A stretch of 64,000 bases of DNA from Amaranthus tricolor. Its lineage: Eukaryota; Streptophyta; Magnoliopsida; Caryophyllales; Amaranthaceae. A model generated the notes under the pieces. That model had not been told where the DNA came from and did not search any database. It worked only from the letters and a program-made list of their open reading frames with translations. The stretch lies in NCBI RefSeq assembly GCF_026212465.1, contig NC_080053.1:3306615-3370614 (forward strand), read 5' to 3'. Positions within the stretch are counted from its first letter, which is position 1. Every line of letters begins with the position of its first letter. The position numbers and the translations under genes were made by a program. Shown piece after piece: positions 23,666 through 37,242 of the stretch.

Positions 23666-24140
23666 GTATGTATATTCCTACTTCAAGCTTTATTTTTTTT
23701 AAAATTTTTTTATGGAATTATGCTTTGTGGGTGTTGATGGTGGTTCGGTGTTGTTTGTGGGTGTTGTTGGTGTGTGAGAGGTTTAGGGTTTAGGGTTTGA
23801 TTATTTTTGGGGAAATTTTGATTTGTTAGTAATTTGTTCGATGGTTTAGGGTTTGATTGTCATACAATCTGTGGAATTTGCGTTGCTACTTAGTCATGTC
23901 AACTTTCTTGTTTCAGAGTAACTTAATAGGTCTCACCATTTCAAGTAAGATCAGTATTTGTTACAATAATTCTGTTACTAGTATTCCTGTTGCAAAGGTC
24001 TGTATGATTGGTTTAGCTATTCTTTGTATTTCTTGTTCTTTTTGATTTTTGATGTAATTGAATTCTCAACTAACTTTTATTAGAAAGAGGAACTCCTTTA
24101 TAAGGTGGCTTATCAAGACGCTCTTTAGGTGTTGAACATT

Positions 24141-27100
24141 ATGGAAGTGTCGAAGAGATCAAGGCTTACTTATGATGCCGTTCATCATTTACAAGAAGGG
24201 ATATCAATTGTTTTTTCACGTTGGGTAGAGATTCAAGATGCAGTGAATTTTGGATTTGCAGGACCTTATTCTCGTGAAAAAGCAGTCAAATTTGAGTCTT
24301 GTGTTTTTAAATTCTTCATCCAACCAACCAAAAAACGAAAAGGTATTTCTTAACATTTTAATTTTTTTGGTGGTATTGTCATTTAGTTTTATTGGTATCA
24401 TTTTAACTTTTTTGGCATATGATTATATTACATGGGGTCACTCGACCCAAATATCCGATCTGAAACAAAAGTTATCCAAACTTTAAAATTCTATGTTTTA
24501 AATTTTTAGCTGAACCTACCGTAAGCCCAAGGCGAATTTAACCGAAATTTTTTGCAATCTCGAAACTACTATAACATAGACCGAAAACCAATCGAACCTC
24601 CAGAAAATTTATGAATAATTTCAGTTTATAAATGATTATTATACTTATTATATAGTTTCAGCATATAGGTGTACAATAGTTAGCTCAACAATTTATGATT
24701 AATTTCATTTTTATAATGATAAATGAATGTTTGAAATTAACTTCTAGGAGTACTACCTTGTAAACAACTTTATCAATAAATTAAATTAAAAAAAATGTTA
24801 TAATAGAGTTTGTTAGAAAAACATGTGGACCATTATCATTAAAAATGTAAATCTTAATATAAAGTTAGTAGGAAATATATTTGAATCATAAGAGTTATAA
24901 ACACCTTAAAATAAAGGTGACTAGTTTAAGTTTCATTTGAAATCAATGGTCAAGATTGAAGTCTTTTAAAATCTATGGTTGAAATTATGATTCATGTGTC
25001 ATCCAATTTTGCATATGATTGGTCATGAAAAGAATACAAAGGATGATAAGGTGGACACCGACACTATCAATCCACATTTTATCTCATGTTCTTTATAAAA
25101 AGATGCAACATAAAATAGTAATTAAGAATAGAATTTTTGAACTAGAGGTGAGGAATTTATGTTTTAGCTCAACAATCATCTACACAAATGTACTTTCGCT
25201 GCATGTAAAATTGCGCAAGAATCAATTCTGTAGTATTACTAACTACATGCTATAACATATTGGGTACCTATAAAAGTTGAACTATCTATATACATTTTAT
25301 GTTCAAGTTGAAATCAAAGAGCATTTATTTACCCTAAACATATACTCTTAGGGATTGTTTGGTTTCTGTACTTTTGTGTATTGGTAACGGAAACAATTAA
25401 CTGTTTCCCTTCATTTGTGTTTGCTTTGAAAAATTTATAACCCTTACTGTTACTTTAGGATAACAATTACCCCTATTTTTGTTACCTTTAGAAATATTGT
25501 AGAAACATATGCCCTTTCCCTCAAATCTTTTCTTCTCTCATCACGAGTCAGGTTCTCACCATTATTTCTTTTACCACCACCAATCTAACAAACCCATTAT
25601 ACACTATTTTTTATCTTTCCTCAATTAAACATAACAAATTGAATTTTCTTACCAAGTTCGAGATGTATCTCAACAAATCATTTACTCAATTTCATGTTTA
25701 TTAGAGGAGAGAGAAAAAAAGTATGAGGAGTATTGGATTGTGTACTCAATTTCTACTACTGAATACCAGTATGCTCTTGAGTAGATTGCATTTTCATCTT
25801 TAAGGATTTTAAACAAGAATGATGTCCAATCAACTTGTGGCTTTAATTAGCCAATTTTGTGATGTGAAAGTGTGATGTTGGTGGTGGCATAGATGGTGAA
25901 AGCGGTGGTTCTGGTGGTTGTAGGATCTTGGTAGAAATTTAAATAAGGCTTGGAAGCTCTCATGGAAGGGGTGGTCAATTGGTCATGGTTTGAGGCGAGA
26001 AAGTATATAAGGTTTGATTACTTATAGAATTTATTAGTATCTGTTTTCTTTGTCAATTTATATCAAATAATTAACAACAATAACACTTAACATAACCCTT
26101 ACCTTTGCTTAAGGGTTCTCTTCCATTCCCTTTCCACTTTGTATACCAAATACCCCCTAAGAAAAATGTTTTACGTATCGCATAGTGTAAAAATGCGGTA
26201 ACAGTCGTGATCGTGGTAACGCAACGCTGATGCGGTAACGAGAGTGATGCGGTTATCATATCGCTTAAATATCGGTTGAAACCATAAGATATCCCTTGAT
26301 GCGACCCAAAACGCGGTTTTTTTTACACCTTTACAACGCGGGAAAAATCGATTCGTTTATTTTGAAAACCTTTACAACGCTGCCGATGCGATGCGATGCG
26401 GCCTTGATTTAATTCTATGACGTATCGACAAATTGAACGGTGATTATGCTAAAATTATAATGCATCATTATTATTTGAAAAAACTGTTCACATTGGTCAA
26501 TTTAATTTCTTTAGTAATAGAACTATTGGGAATATGTTATAAACCAAAACCAATGTGCTATGAAAATAATATGTACTACCTTTATATATTAAGTGTCACA
26601 TTCTCTTGTTAGATCAATTCACAATCACTATTTTATTATTTATGTTCTATATTAAAAGCTATTTGTGATTCACCTTTGTTTGAGTTGCACAACATTATTG
26701 TTATAGTGAAAACAAATACAAGAAAGAAAATAAAAAAAATTTATAGAAACTACACATAGATCTAACATGGTTCACTAACAATGTGTTAGTTAAAAAAATA
26801 TTATTAATTATATACAGAGGATTACATAAGTTTAAATAATACCTAAAAACTCTAAATAGAATATTTTATTTTGAAGTGACTAAATCGAAATCCATGCCCA
26901 GATCTAGAAATAGTCATTTAGGTTTGGACTCTTTTCCAAGTTCAGATTTAGACCCTCGTCCCTCGGACAACTGCGAAGCAAGAATATAATGATATATCTT
27001 GATTAACTAATCTTCAATCGACCCATAACTAACTAATTTAACCCGAACATGACCCGTCGCGCCACATATATGAAACTTAACTGAACCGAAGGACACCCGT

Positions 27101-28655
27101 TTTGAAATCAACCAAATCAACCAGATAGCCTGAATGATCACTTTTGCGTTTACTTGATAGTAAGTATTATTTTCTAAAGTTCGTGTATTTCAAAATAATG
27201 TTCAATTTTGGTGCCAATGAACAACCAACTCTATTAAATATGTAATTGAGCTTCATAGACTTTCGAAGCTTTTCAATAAGAGTTAAAATTCAAAATCCAC
27301 TTGAATTGATTTAACGATAGAATTAATAGAGAATGTCGGACATGAAAATAATAATGGTCGTGCCAAATTAAGGTTAACTAAAAATAGATTATGTAGCAAA
27401 AGCGAAGGATAGAATGAGTATTTTTTATTGGCTTAGTTTTGTTTTATATGCCAATTGTAAAATTTTCCTGAAAAAAAAGGAGAGAAATAAAACGAAAAGG
27501 AAGATGAGAGAACTAGAGAAGAAAAGAAAACATTCATGGTGGGTGCTCACATCAATTCTGCTAGCTTTGAGGCTACCACCTTAAGGCACTTTAGGGTGCT
27601 TGCCTTAAGGAATTGCTTTGCAAAGCCCTGTCATTGTTTCCAACCCCCATCACTGCACTAGTCTTAGGTCCGCCTAGGCAAGCTTTTTAAAATTAAACTT
27701 GTGTAGTTGAAATTTAAATTATATCAATATTAGACTGAACGATAGTTTTGTCTCATATTAGACCGAACAACTTTTATTTGTCTCCATAATTATTTCCTTG
27801 CAAAAAATAGTTTTTTCTACTAATGAAATCATATGAATATTGCAAAAATAAATTTCGGCTCTAAATCAGTTTCGTTGCAAAAGCTAGTATTTTTTACAGC
27901 AATATTATGTATTACAAAAGATGCTCATTTTTTGGAACGACATTTTATCATTACAAGAGCCATGTCTTTTGCAACGACATCACCAAGAATGCCTATTTAT
28001 TGCAACAACTTTTAACATATTTGATTTTTGCAACGATTTTTATGGGTAGCCTAATCCATTATTCTTGGAGATTGAATAAATCAACCACATATATTAGTTG
28101 TGAGCAATGTTTAATAATAAAAAACTAATATTATAATTATATATAAATGTTGAAAGTCCTATAATTACTTGCATTAGAAAAGTGTAGTACATGCCCAAAA
28201 ACTATCACCACAATTAGTTGTAGAGTCAACTAGTAAAAAATATTACCATGTTCACATAAATCCGAAAACCAAAACCAAAAATGAATGTTAAAAGTGTGTT
28301 AATTACAAAATTGGAGACATATTCAATAAAGCAAATCCACGATTGTTTGTAGATGCCACTTGCGTCAATAACAAAAACCAAAAAAATGTACAATCAACAT
28401 ATCATAAAACAGGAATAAATAACATTCGATAAAAATAAAAGTTATTGAATTAAGTAGCAAGAAGTTGCATGCAAAATGCATATCCATTGTTTGAGAACTG
28501 GCCGACTCGCATAGTGTATAAAAGTATCATCCTTTGTGAAGTACCAAGAGTTTGTTACCACCTTAGGTCGCCACTTTATAAGGGTGGTCGAAACTGGTGG
28601 CCATCGAATAGCCTTGTCTGATGATGGTGGTCGAAATCTAGTAGTTAACATTACA

Positions 28656-28709
<54 letters not shown>

Positions 28710-31700
28710 CATTTTATTGTTCAATAACAAATATTATTAATATTAATATTGTTAGTTTTTAAAACAAAAAAAATTAATTAACAAAAAATATTAAATTACA
28801 AGTAAAATCACCTGTAAATATTAATTGTTTTATAAATTACAACCATCCATTTGAATAATACAATCATACAAATAGGTAACATTGTTTCAATTACAAAACA
28901 TAAAAATACTAAGGCGATGATGGCGGCGGTGGTCGACTATTTTGGGCGACAATTTGGGGCATGATTCGCAAGAGGTTATTGGTTTCATCTAGAATTTTGT
29001 GCTCCTTGATGAGCTCGTTAATTCGATCAAGAGTTGTATTGGATTGCCAAATCTCTTCCTCAATTGAATCACAAGAGGTTATTGGTCAACTAATCATAAT
29101 CAATAATTTTAAATTAAATTTCACTAAATACATTAAACCATCATCATCATACCTAGTGTATTTAGTTTATAAAACTATGATCGGGATCTAGGAAGGGATG
29201 TCAGGAAGGGATGAAAAACAAACTATACATGCAGCCAAAAATCTACTATACATTTATTAATCGAATACAAGAAATTTTTAAATAAAATAATTAAACATTA
29301 AATAAATAAATAAAAACTACTACCCTAACCTCCCACCAACCTACCTGCACACTCCATCCCACTAGACTTACCTACCAAACACCATACCTGGATTGAATTT
29401 GGGGTGGGAAACTTCAATGCAGTGCAGGGAATAAAACCAGCCCTTAACCCTCCATAATTATACAATCAAATGCCAAAAACAATCAAACAATGGTTGTTCA
29501 CAAAACAGAACAGAACACAATAAGGGATGTTTTTTGAATTGAAAGACAAGGAGTTTTGACTCTCCAAGGCCACCAATTCCCTTATTACAACCAAGGACTA
29601 CTCTCAGTTATAAAAGGTGATAATCTTGCACTACTCAAAATTGTTGAATGTTCATACACACTCAAGGAAAAACAAAGGAATTAAATCCAATGAATTGTTA
29701 TTTCTTCAAACTCAAAAGTGAGTGTTTACAAGGCTAAGGCCATCTATATATAGACTTAATGGACGGGAAAAATATAATGAGACTACTAATGACTCAACAA
29801 ACTAACTATAACGGTCAAAAGAAAACACGTGCAAAACATGTGCACTTTAAAAGAACTAAAAACAAGCTAATCTAAGCAATCTGAAATTCTGCCAGACAAC
29901 TGCTGACCAGGTGACCTTTCCCCTATCTTCTTGGGATCTTCCAGTGATTGATGAGGGGATCTTTGAGTCCTGGTAGGAAGATTCTAGTGCAGAGATTCCA
30001 TTTGTACCCTTGGTGATTCTTCAGAACTCTAGGTTTGCTCTGGCAAGGAACAACAAGGTCTGCTGGTCAGCAGTTTCATTCAGAACTGCTATGCTGTATC
30101 TGCTGACTGGGTGACCTTCAGCACTGATTCTTGAGGGTTGTCAGTGATTGTCAATAGGCTTCTTGGACCAAGGTAGGAAGGTCCATGTGTCGATATTCCA
30201 TTGCCACCCTCCATGGTTCCAAAAGAGTCTGGGGTTGTTCTGGTCAGGGCCTACAAGGTCAGCTGGTCGTCAGTTTTGGTCGGCCTCTGTTGTGCCAAGG
30301 CTTTGGAGTCTGTATCTTGTTGTGAGTCTTCTTCTGCTGTTGTGGTTCTTCCTTTGCTTTGTTCTGTAGCCTCATTTGATTCATCAACCACTTTTAAGTC
30401 ATCCCAAAGTGGTTCATTCCCCCCTTCTTTAGAAGGAATTGCCCTCAATTCAGCATCACCTAAGTAAGGAGTCAGATCTCCTATGTTGAAGGTGGGAGAT
30501 ATGCCAAATTCTTCTGGTAAATCCAACTTAAATGCATTGTCCCCATATTTGTCAATTATTTGGAATGGTCCCATAGCCTTGGGCATTAACTTATTCTTCC
30601 TGAGTTGAGGAAACCTTTCTTTCCTTAGGTGAATCCAAGCAAAATCCCCAATCTGCTACTGTTTGTTTTCCTTCAGTCCCTTGTTTGCTCTGTGCTGGTA
30701 TCTAGCATTGGCCTTCACTATGTTTTCATGCACTTTCTTGTGGATTTTCAACAGGTTCTCAGCTTTCTCATGAGCCTTAGTATTAGATCTGTCATCAACA
30801 GGGAGATCAATCAGTGACAAAGGCAATAAAGGGTTTATTCCATACACACATTGAAAAGGAGAGTATTTTGTGCTATAGTTAGGACTTCTGTTGTAGGCAA
30901 ACTCTGCATGACTTAGCTTTAAGTCCCAGTCCCTAAGATTCTTGTTAACAAGTGATCTTAGTAAAGACCCTAAGGTCTTGTTAGTCACCTCAGTTTGCCC
31001 ATCTGTTTGTGGGTGATTAGATGTGCTGAAATAAAGCTTGGTGCCAAGCAGTCTCCACAGGGTGTTCCAAAAGGAACTTAGAAATTTGCTATCCCTATCT
31101 GATACTATTGATTTAGGGACCCCATGCAACCTAACAACCTCTACAAAGTATAACCTAGCTATGCTTTGTGCATCCTCAACCTTTGTGCATGCTATGAAAT
31201 GAGCCATCTTAGAGAATTTGTCTACAACAACCATGATGGCATCTTTGCCCCTCTGTGTCCTAGGTAGGGCTACAATGAAATCCATGCTTAAGTGCTCCCA
31301 AGGTCTATGTGCAACAGGTAGGGGTTTGTACTCTCCTTTGTGGAACACTAGTTTAGCCTTGATGCAAACCTCACACCTAAGCACATATTTTCCCACAGTT
31401 CCTAACATCTTAAGCCAAAAGAAGTTTTGAGCCAAGATATCTAATGTTTTCTGAATCCCAAAATGGCCAGCAAGGCTCCCCACATGTGCTTCCTTAACCA
31501 ACAGAAGTCTTAAAGGTAATCTTGGTATGCACAACCTATTTTTGTTAAAGAGAAAGCCTTGTTGAACATAGTATGTGCCATTAGGTCCATTCAAGCAGCT
31601 AAGATAAATCTCCTTGAAGTCCTCATCAGTAGGGTAGTGCTCTTTGATCAATTCAAAACCTAAGATTTTAGACTCTAACAAGGTTAGTAAATGCTGTTTC

Positions 31701-34700
31701 CTGCTCAGGGCATCAACCACCACATTTGTTTACCAGTCTTATACTTAGCCACAAAATCAAAGGTCTGCAAGTATTCTACCCACCTAGCATGTCTAAGACT
31801 TAGTTTCTTTTGTCCATTAATATACTTGAGGGATTCATGATCAGTATGCAACACAAAAGGCTGAATTCTCAGATAATGTAACCAATGTTCAAGAGCTCTT
31901 ACTAAAGCATAGAACTCTTTATCATAAGTGGAGTAGTTTAGCCTACTTTGGTGTAGTTTTTCACTGAAATAAGCTATAGGCCTCCCCTCTTGCAGCAACA
32001 CAGCTGCAATCCCTGTCCCACTTGCATCACATTCCACCTCAAAAGGTTGGCTAAAGTTAGGTAGCTTAAGGATAGGTGCTTGGCACATGGCTGTTTTGAT
32101 CTGCTCAAAAGCCTTCTGTGCTTCAGGTGTCCAAGTGAAAATTCCCTTCTTAGTGCACTCAATGATGGGACTCATGACACTACTAAAGCTTTAGATGAAT
32201 CTCCTATAAAATGAAGCCAAACCATAAAATGATCTGACTTGGGTGATGGTGCTAGGTGTAGGCCACTCCCTAATGGCTTCTACTTTGGATTGATCTGGTT
32301 TAATACCTTCCTTCCCTACAATGAATCCTAAGAAGTTCACTTCTGTCATCAAGAATTGGCATTTCTCAAGTTTAGCATAAAGCTTTTATTCTCTAAGCCT
32401 CTCCAACAATTTTCTAAGGTGACCTAGGTGCTCTTGCAATCCTATGCTGTAGACTAGGATATCATCTAAGTAAACCACAAATTTTCCTAAGAAGGGCCTA
32501 AGAACCTCAGTCATCAATCTCATAAATGTGCTAGGTGCCCCAATGAGTCCAAATGGCATAACCATCCACTCATATAGCCCATATTTGGTCTTAAAAGCAG
32601 TTTTCCACTCATCCTCAGCTCTCATTCTGATCTGGTGATATCCACTCCTTAAGTCCAACTTGCTAAACCACCGTGCACTAGAAAGCTCATCCATGATATC
32701 ATCTATCCTAGGAATTGGGAACCTATACTTGACAGTGATGTTATTTATACTCCTACTGTCAACACACATCCTCCAAGTCCTATCCTTCTTAGGAACTAAC
32801 AAGGTAGGCACAGCACAAGGGCTGAGGCTCTCCCTCACAAACCCCTTATCTAAGAGCTCCTTCACCTGTCTCTGCAACTCCTCTGCCTCCTTAGGGTTGG
32901 TCCTATATGCTGGCTTATTAGGTAGCACAACTCCTGGTATTAAATCAATCTGATGTTCAATACCTCTAATAGGTGGTAAACCTAAGGGTAACTCATCAGG
33001 GAAGACATCTAAGAACTCCTCAACAATAGACTTAATTTCCTTGGGCAACTCAATCTTTCCTTGCTCAACTTCCTTAGTGAACAAGATCCAACAGCATCCT
33101 GCCTGTCTCAACTCTCTTACACAGCTCTTCCTGCTTATGAGGTGCACAGGCTGTTTGGTCTTTGGTGGAGGTATGGCTCTGTGAAGAGGTAAGGGTATCA
33201 GTTCTTTCAACTTTCCCTCATGCCTCAGAGTGTAGATATTGGTGTAACCATCATGCTTAACCCTCTTATCGTATTGCCAAGGCCTTCCCAAAAGAATATG
33301 GCAAGCACTCATGTCCAAAACATCACACAACACTGGGTCTTGGTAGGAGCCTATGGTCAAAGTCACTAAATACTGCTTTCCTACTGACCCAGAGGACTTG
33401 TTGTCTAACCATCTCAGTTTTTAGGGGTGAGGGTGTGCCTGAGTTTTCAGTTTCAGCTCCTGCACTAAGTCTTGGCTCACACAATTGATCTCACTTCCCC
33501 CCCATGAATGATTAGGTCACAAAGCTTCGCATTAATCCTACACTTGGTTTGAAAAATATTTTCTCTTTGATAAGATTTTTTGCCCTTAGGAGTGGTATGG
33601 AAGCTCCTTCTAATCACCAAAACTTTATGCCTTTCCTCCTCAGGATACAGTGGTTCTCTATCAGACTCAGAATCTGAAGCATAGGGTGTAACTGCTCTTG
33701 ATTCCTTAACTATGTAGGTGCCATCTGGATCTTCTTCATTAGTGACAGTGCCCCTCTCTTCTTCCCTACCATTAATACTAACATGGATGGTCTTAGGTCT
33801 ATCTGTACTTCTGATTTCTTCCCACTCAGCTAGGGTGAAAGCTCTATTGTTAGGGCAATTAACCTTGAAGGGTCCATGGCCATGACACTTGAAACATACC
33901 ACATCTTTAATTGGGGTCACACTCTTACCCTTGTGTTCACTAGTGTTGGTTTTAGATGATGAGGCTGTGGTGCTCACATTCCTAGTATTCATGGGCTGAT
34001 TGTTCCTATACATAGACTGTCCCGTGGTTTATGAGACTCTTTTCTTAGAGTACTGCTCTAAGAGCAGTGCTTGCTCCCCAGCCAGGGCTACTGTCAGGTG
34101 AGGAATTGTGGTTAGTTTCAGCCTAAGGTCTTCCCTCAGCCCCCCTAAGAATTTACCTACCCTCTTATCCTCTGAATCCCTAATGTCACAAAGCACATAT
34201 AGCCTTTCCCACTCTTGGATGTATTGAGCTACTGACTTGTTACCCTGAGTGAAAGTATTATTTTCTCCTAAGTTTCTTCTTTAAGTTTTTCCCATGAATC
34301 AATTTTTCCTTTGCCCTCTCTTACCCTCTGCCTCTGGACTCCCTCCAACCAAGTGGCAGCCAACTTAGTAAGTTTAACTTTAGCCATCTTATATTGCCTA
34401 TCAAATGGGGTGTCCCTATACTCAAAATAATTCTCAATGTTGGAGTCCCAATCAATGTATTCCTCAGGATTCAAGGACTGACCAGTAAACTCAGCCACAT
34501 CCACCCTTAGACTCCTATCCTCATTGGTTCTGTTTTGATGTGCCCTGTTCTGATCTAAAATGCCCCACCACTCAGCAAGTCTGTGGGTCATGTTTTCTAA
34601 AGCCTCTTCCATCAAAGCTCTTCTTTCTTCAGCATTCATGATGAAACTTTAAAAAGAAAATTCCACACAAATGCACAGAAGATTTTAAGACAGAAGAAAT

Positions 34701-37148
34701 ACCACCTGTCCACTAAAAGATCAGAATCTTGAAATTTCAAGATTCTGTTCAGCAGGATGAAAATTTCTACAATGTAAAATCAATTTGTAATGTAAAGAAA
34801 CTAAGATTTAGATGTAAACCTTCAATACTCCAGATAATTTTGATAATAGCCACGCTTCTACAAAGAGATATGACAGAAAACTCTTACCAGACACATGCAG
34901 GATCAGTTTCTGATTGATCAAGGCTTTTCTTGATTTTCCGTTCACTGCAACCTGTGGCTCTGATACCAAATTGGACTGAATTTGGGGTGGGAAACTTCAA
35001 TGCGGTGCAGGGAATAAAACCAGCCCTTAACCCTCTACAATTATACAATCAAATGCCCCAAAACAATCAAACAATGGTTGTTCACAAAATAGAACAGAAC
35101 ACAATAAGGGATGTTTCTTGAATTGAAAGACTAGGAGTTTTGACTCTCCAAGGCCACCAATTCCCTTATTACAACCAAGGACTACTCTCAGTTATAAAAG
35201 GTGATAATTTTGCACTACTCAAAATTGTTGAATGTTCATACACACTCAAGGAAAAACAAAGGAATTAAATCCAATGAATTGTTATTTCTTCAAACTCAAA
35301 AGTGAGTATTTACAAGGCTAAGGCCATCTATATATAGACTTAAGGGACGGGAAAAATATAATGAGACTACTAATGACTCAACAAACTAACTATAACGGTC
35401 AAAAGAAAACACGTGCAAAACATGTGCACTTTAAAAGAACTAAAAACAAACTAATCTAAGCAATCTGAAATTCTGCCAGACAACTGTTGACCAGGTGACC
35501 TTTCCCCTATCTTCTTGGGATCTTCCAGTGATTGATGAGGGGATCTTTGAGTCCTGGTAGGAAGATTCTAGTGCAGAGATTCCATTTGTACCCTTGGTGA
35601 TTCTTCAGAACTCTAGGTTTGCTCTTGCAAGGAACAACAAGGTCTGCTGGTCAGCAGTTTCATTCAGAACTGCTATGCTGTATCTGCTGACTGGGTGACC
35701 TTCAGCACTGATTCTTGAGGGTTGTCAGTGATTGTCAATAGGCTTCTTGGACCAAGGTAGGAAGGTCCATGTGTCGATATTCCATTGCCACCCTCCATGG
35801 TTCCAAAAGAGTCTGGGGTTGTTCTGGTCAGGGCCTGCAAGGTCAGCTGGTCGTCAGTTTTGGTCAGCCTCTGTTGTGCCAAGGCTTTGGAGTCTGTATC
35901 TTGTTGTGAGTCTTCTTCTGCTGTTGTGGTTCTTCCTTTGCTTTGTTCTGTAGCCTCATTTGATTCATCAACCACTTCTAAGTCATCCCAAAGTGGTTCA
36001 ATACCCAACCCTACTGACCCACCACCCCACAACCACCCACGAAACCACCACCTATACACCACCAACCACCCACCAATAAATATACTTACCCGCAAAAAAT
36101 TAAATGAAAACGCCATTTATACAACCTTAAGCATAAAATAGTCCTATAATGTAGATCAGACTTCAAAACAAGTTATTCAACTACAATCAAAGGAAAATTT
36201 CTCATATTATTCCTAAATCCAAATAAATACTTAAAAAAACAATAAAATAAATAATGGTTAAAAGTTTAAAAAAACATACTTTTAAAGTTGGTTGGAAGAT
36301 ATGGTTGAAATCTATGACCAAACCGCCTCGTTGGACAGTATTCGAAAAAAGTGCTCAGGTTGTATGAGAGGGATAGAGGAGAGAATGAGAAGTTAGGGTT
36401 TAGTTTCGTATGAGGTAAGTGAGAAATGGGCTAGGGTATTGTTTTTATACGGTTAGACATTGGCGATCGAAAATACCTTTTTTTATTTATTTGCAAAATT
36501 TGCCTTTAAAAATTACACCATTAGGTGGTGCACCATATTTCATAGGTTCATGGTCTTTATTTGATAATGGTATATGTTCAAAGTCGCTATGTTAAATTGG
36601 GCCTTGATTTAGCTGCAGTAGTTAGCCAATATTAGTAATATTATCCATGTTAGTATCCTACATTGGTTGCAATTAGATAGTTAAGTAATTGTTGCATAAT
36701 ACTAAGATTCTATTACATATTTTAGTAGTGGTAAGTTATCTGTTACTGTAAGTTAGTTTTGCATTATTAGATAGTTAACATTACATATTATTTGATAAGA
36801 ACTTGGGTTTTAACTATCTAAAAACAGGTGTGCAAAATTTGATAAGAACTTGGGTTAAAACATGCAAAAAGTGACCCGAATCTAAAACTAGACCGAACCT
36901 GAACAACCCAAGGTCGAGACAAGGTTGTTTTGAGGTTAATTTCTTTGACTAAATTATCTATTGTTACAATAGAGCAAAAGATGGATTTGAGCGGATTTAA
37001 CTACGGTTTTGGCTCATAAAAGTTTAGATTCACAGGCCTTTTGCACAAGAAGTAAAAGCCCACATAGGAAAAGGCCCAATTAAAGCCATGTACGGTTACG
37101 ACCAAGACGCGCATTGCTATAATTAAAGCCCCAATCTATTGGATCTAG

Positions 37149-37242
<94 letters not shown>

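Larger units (their letters stand above)
24343..27690 (+). other. First part of TSR2 intron 1
   Basis: AT-rich intronic DNA. No host exon seen. It contains a possible Tourist-like MITE and a CpG-rich patch, listed separately. Confidence 0.5.
29389..36000 (-). mobile_element. Complete Ty3/gypsy LTR retrotransposon inside TSR2 intron 1
   Basis: Two LTRs (29389-30416 and 34972-36000) bound 6612 bp; the exact 5-bp target duplication ATACC lies at 29384-29388 and 36001-36005. On the minus strand the order is 5' LTR, tRNA-Met primer site, gag, protease, reverse transcriptase, RNase H, integrase, polypurine tract, 3' LTR. The two LTRs differ at roughly 17 positions by eye (under 2 percent), so the insertion is fairly young. 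The coding region nevertheless has several frame changes and stops, so it is non-autonomous now. It is related to the truncated element at 8271-10926 (shared GRPWQY and zinc-knuckle regions). Confidence 0.9.

Noticed and set aside
30148..30467. Plus-strand frames in the gypsy LTR (and repeated at 35732-36141)
   Set aside because: They are antisense to the LTR and the end of pol; presence in both LTRs follows from LTR duplication, not from a gene family.
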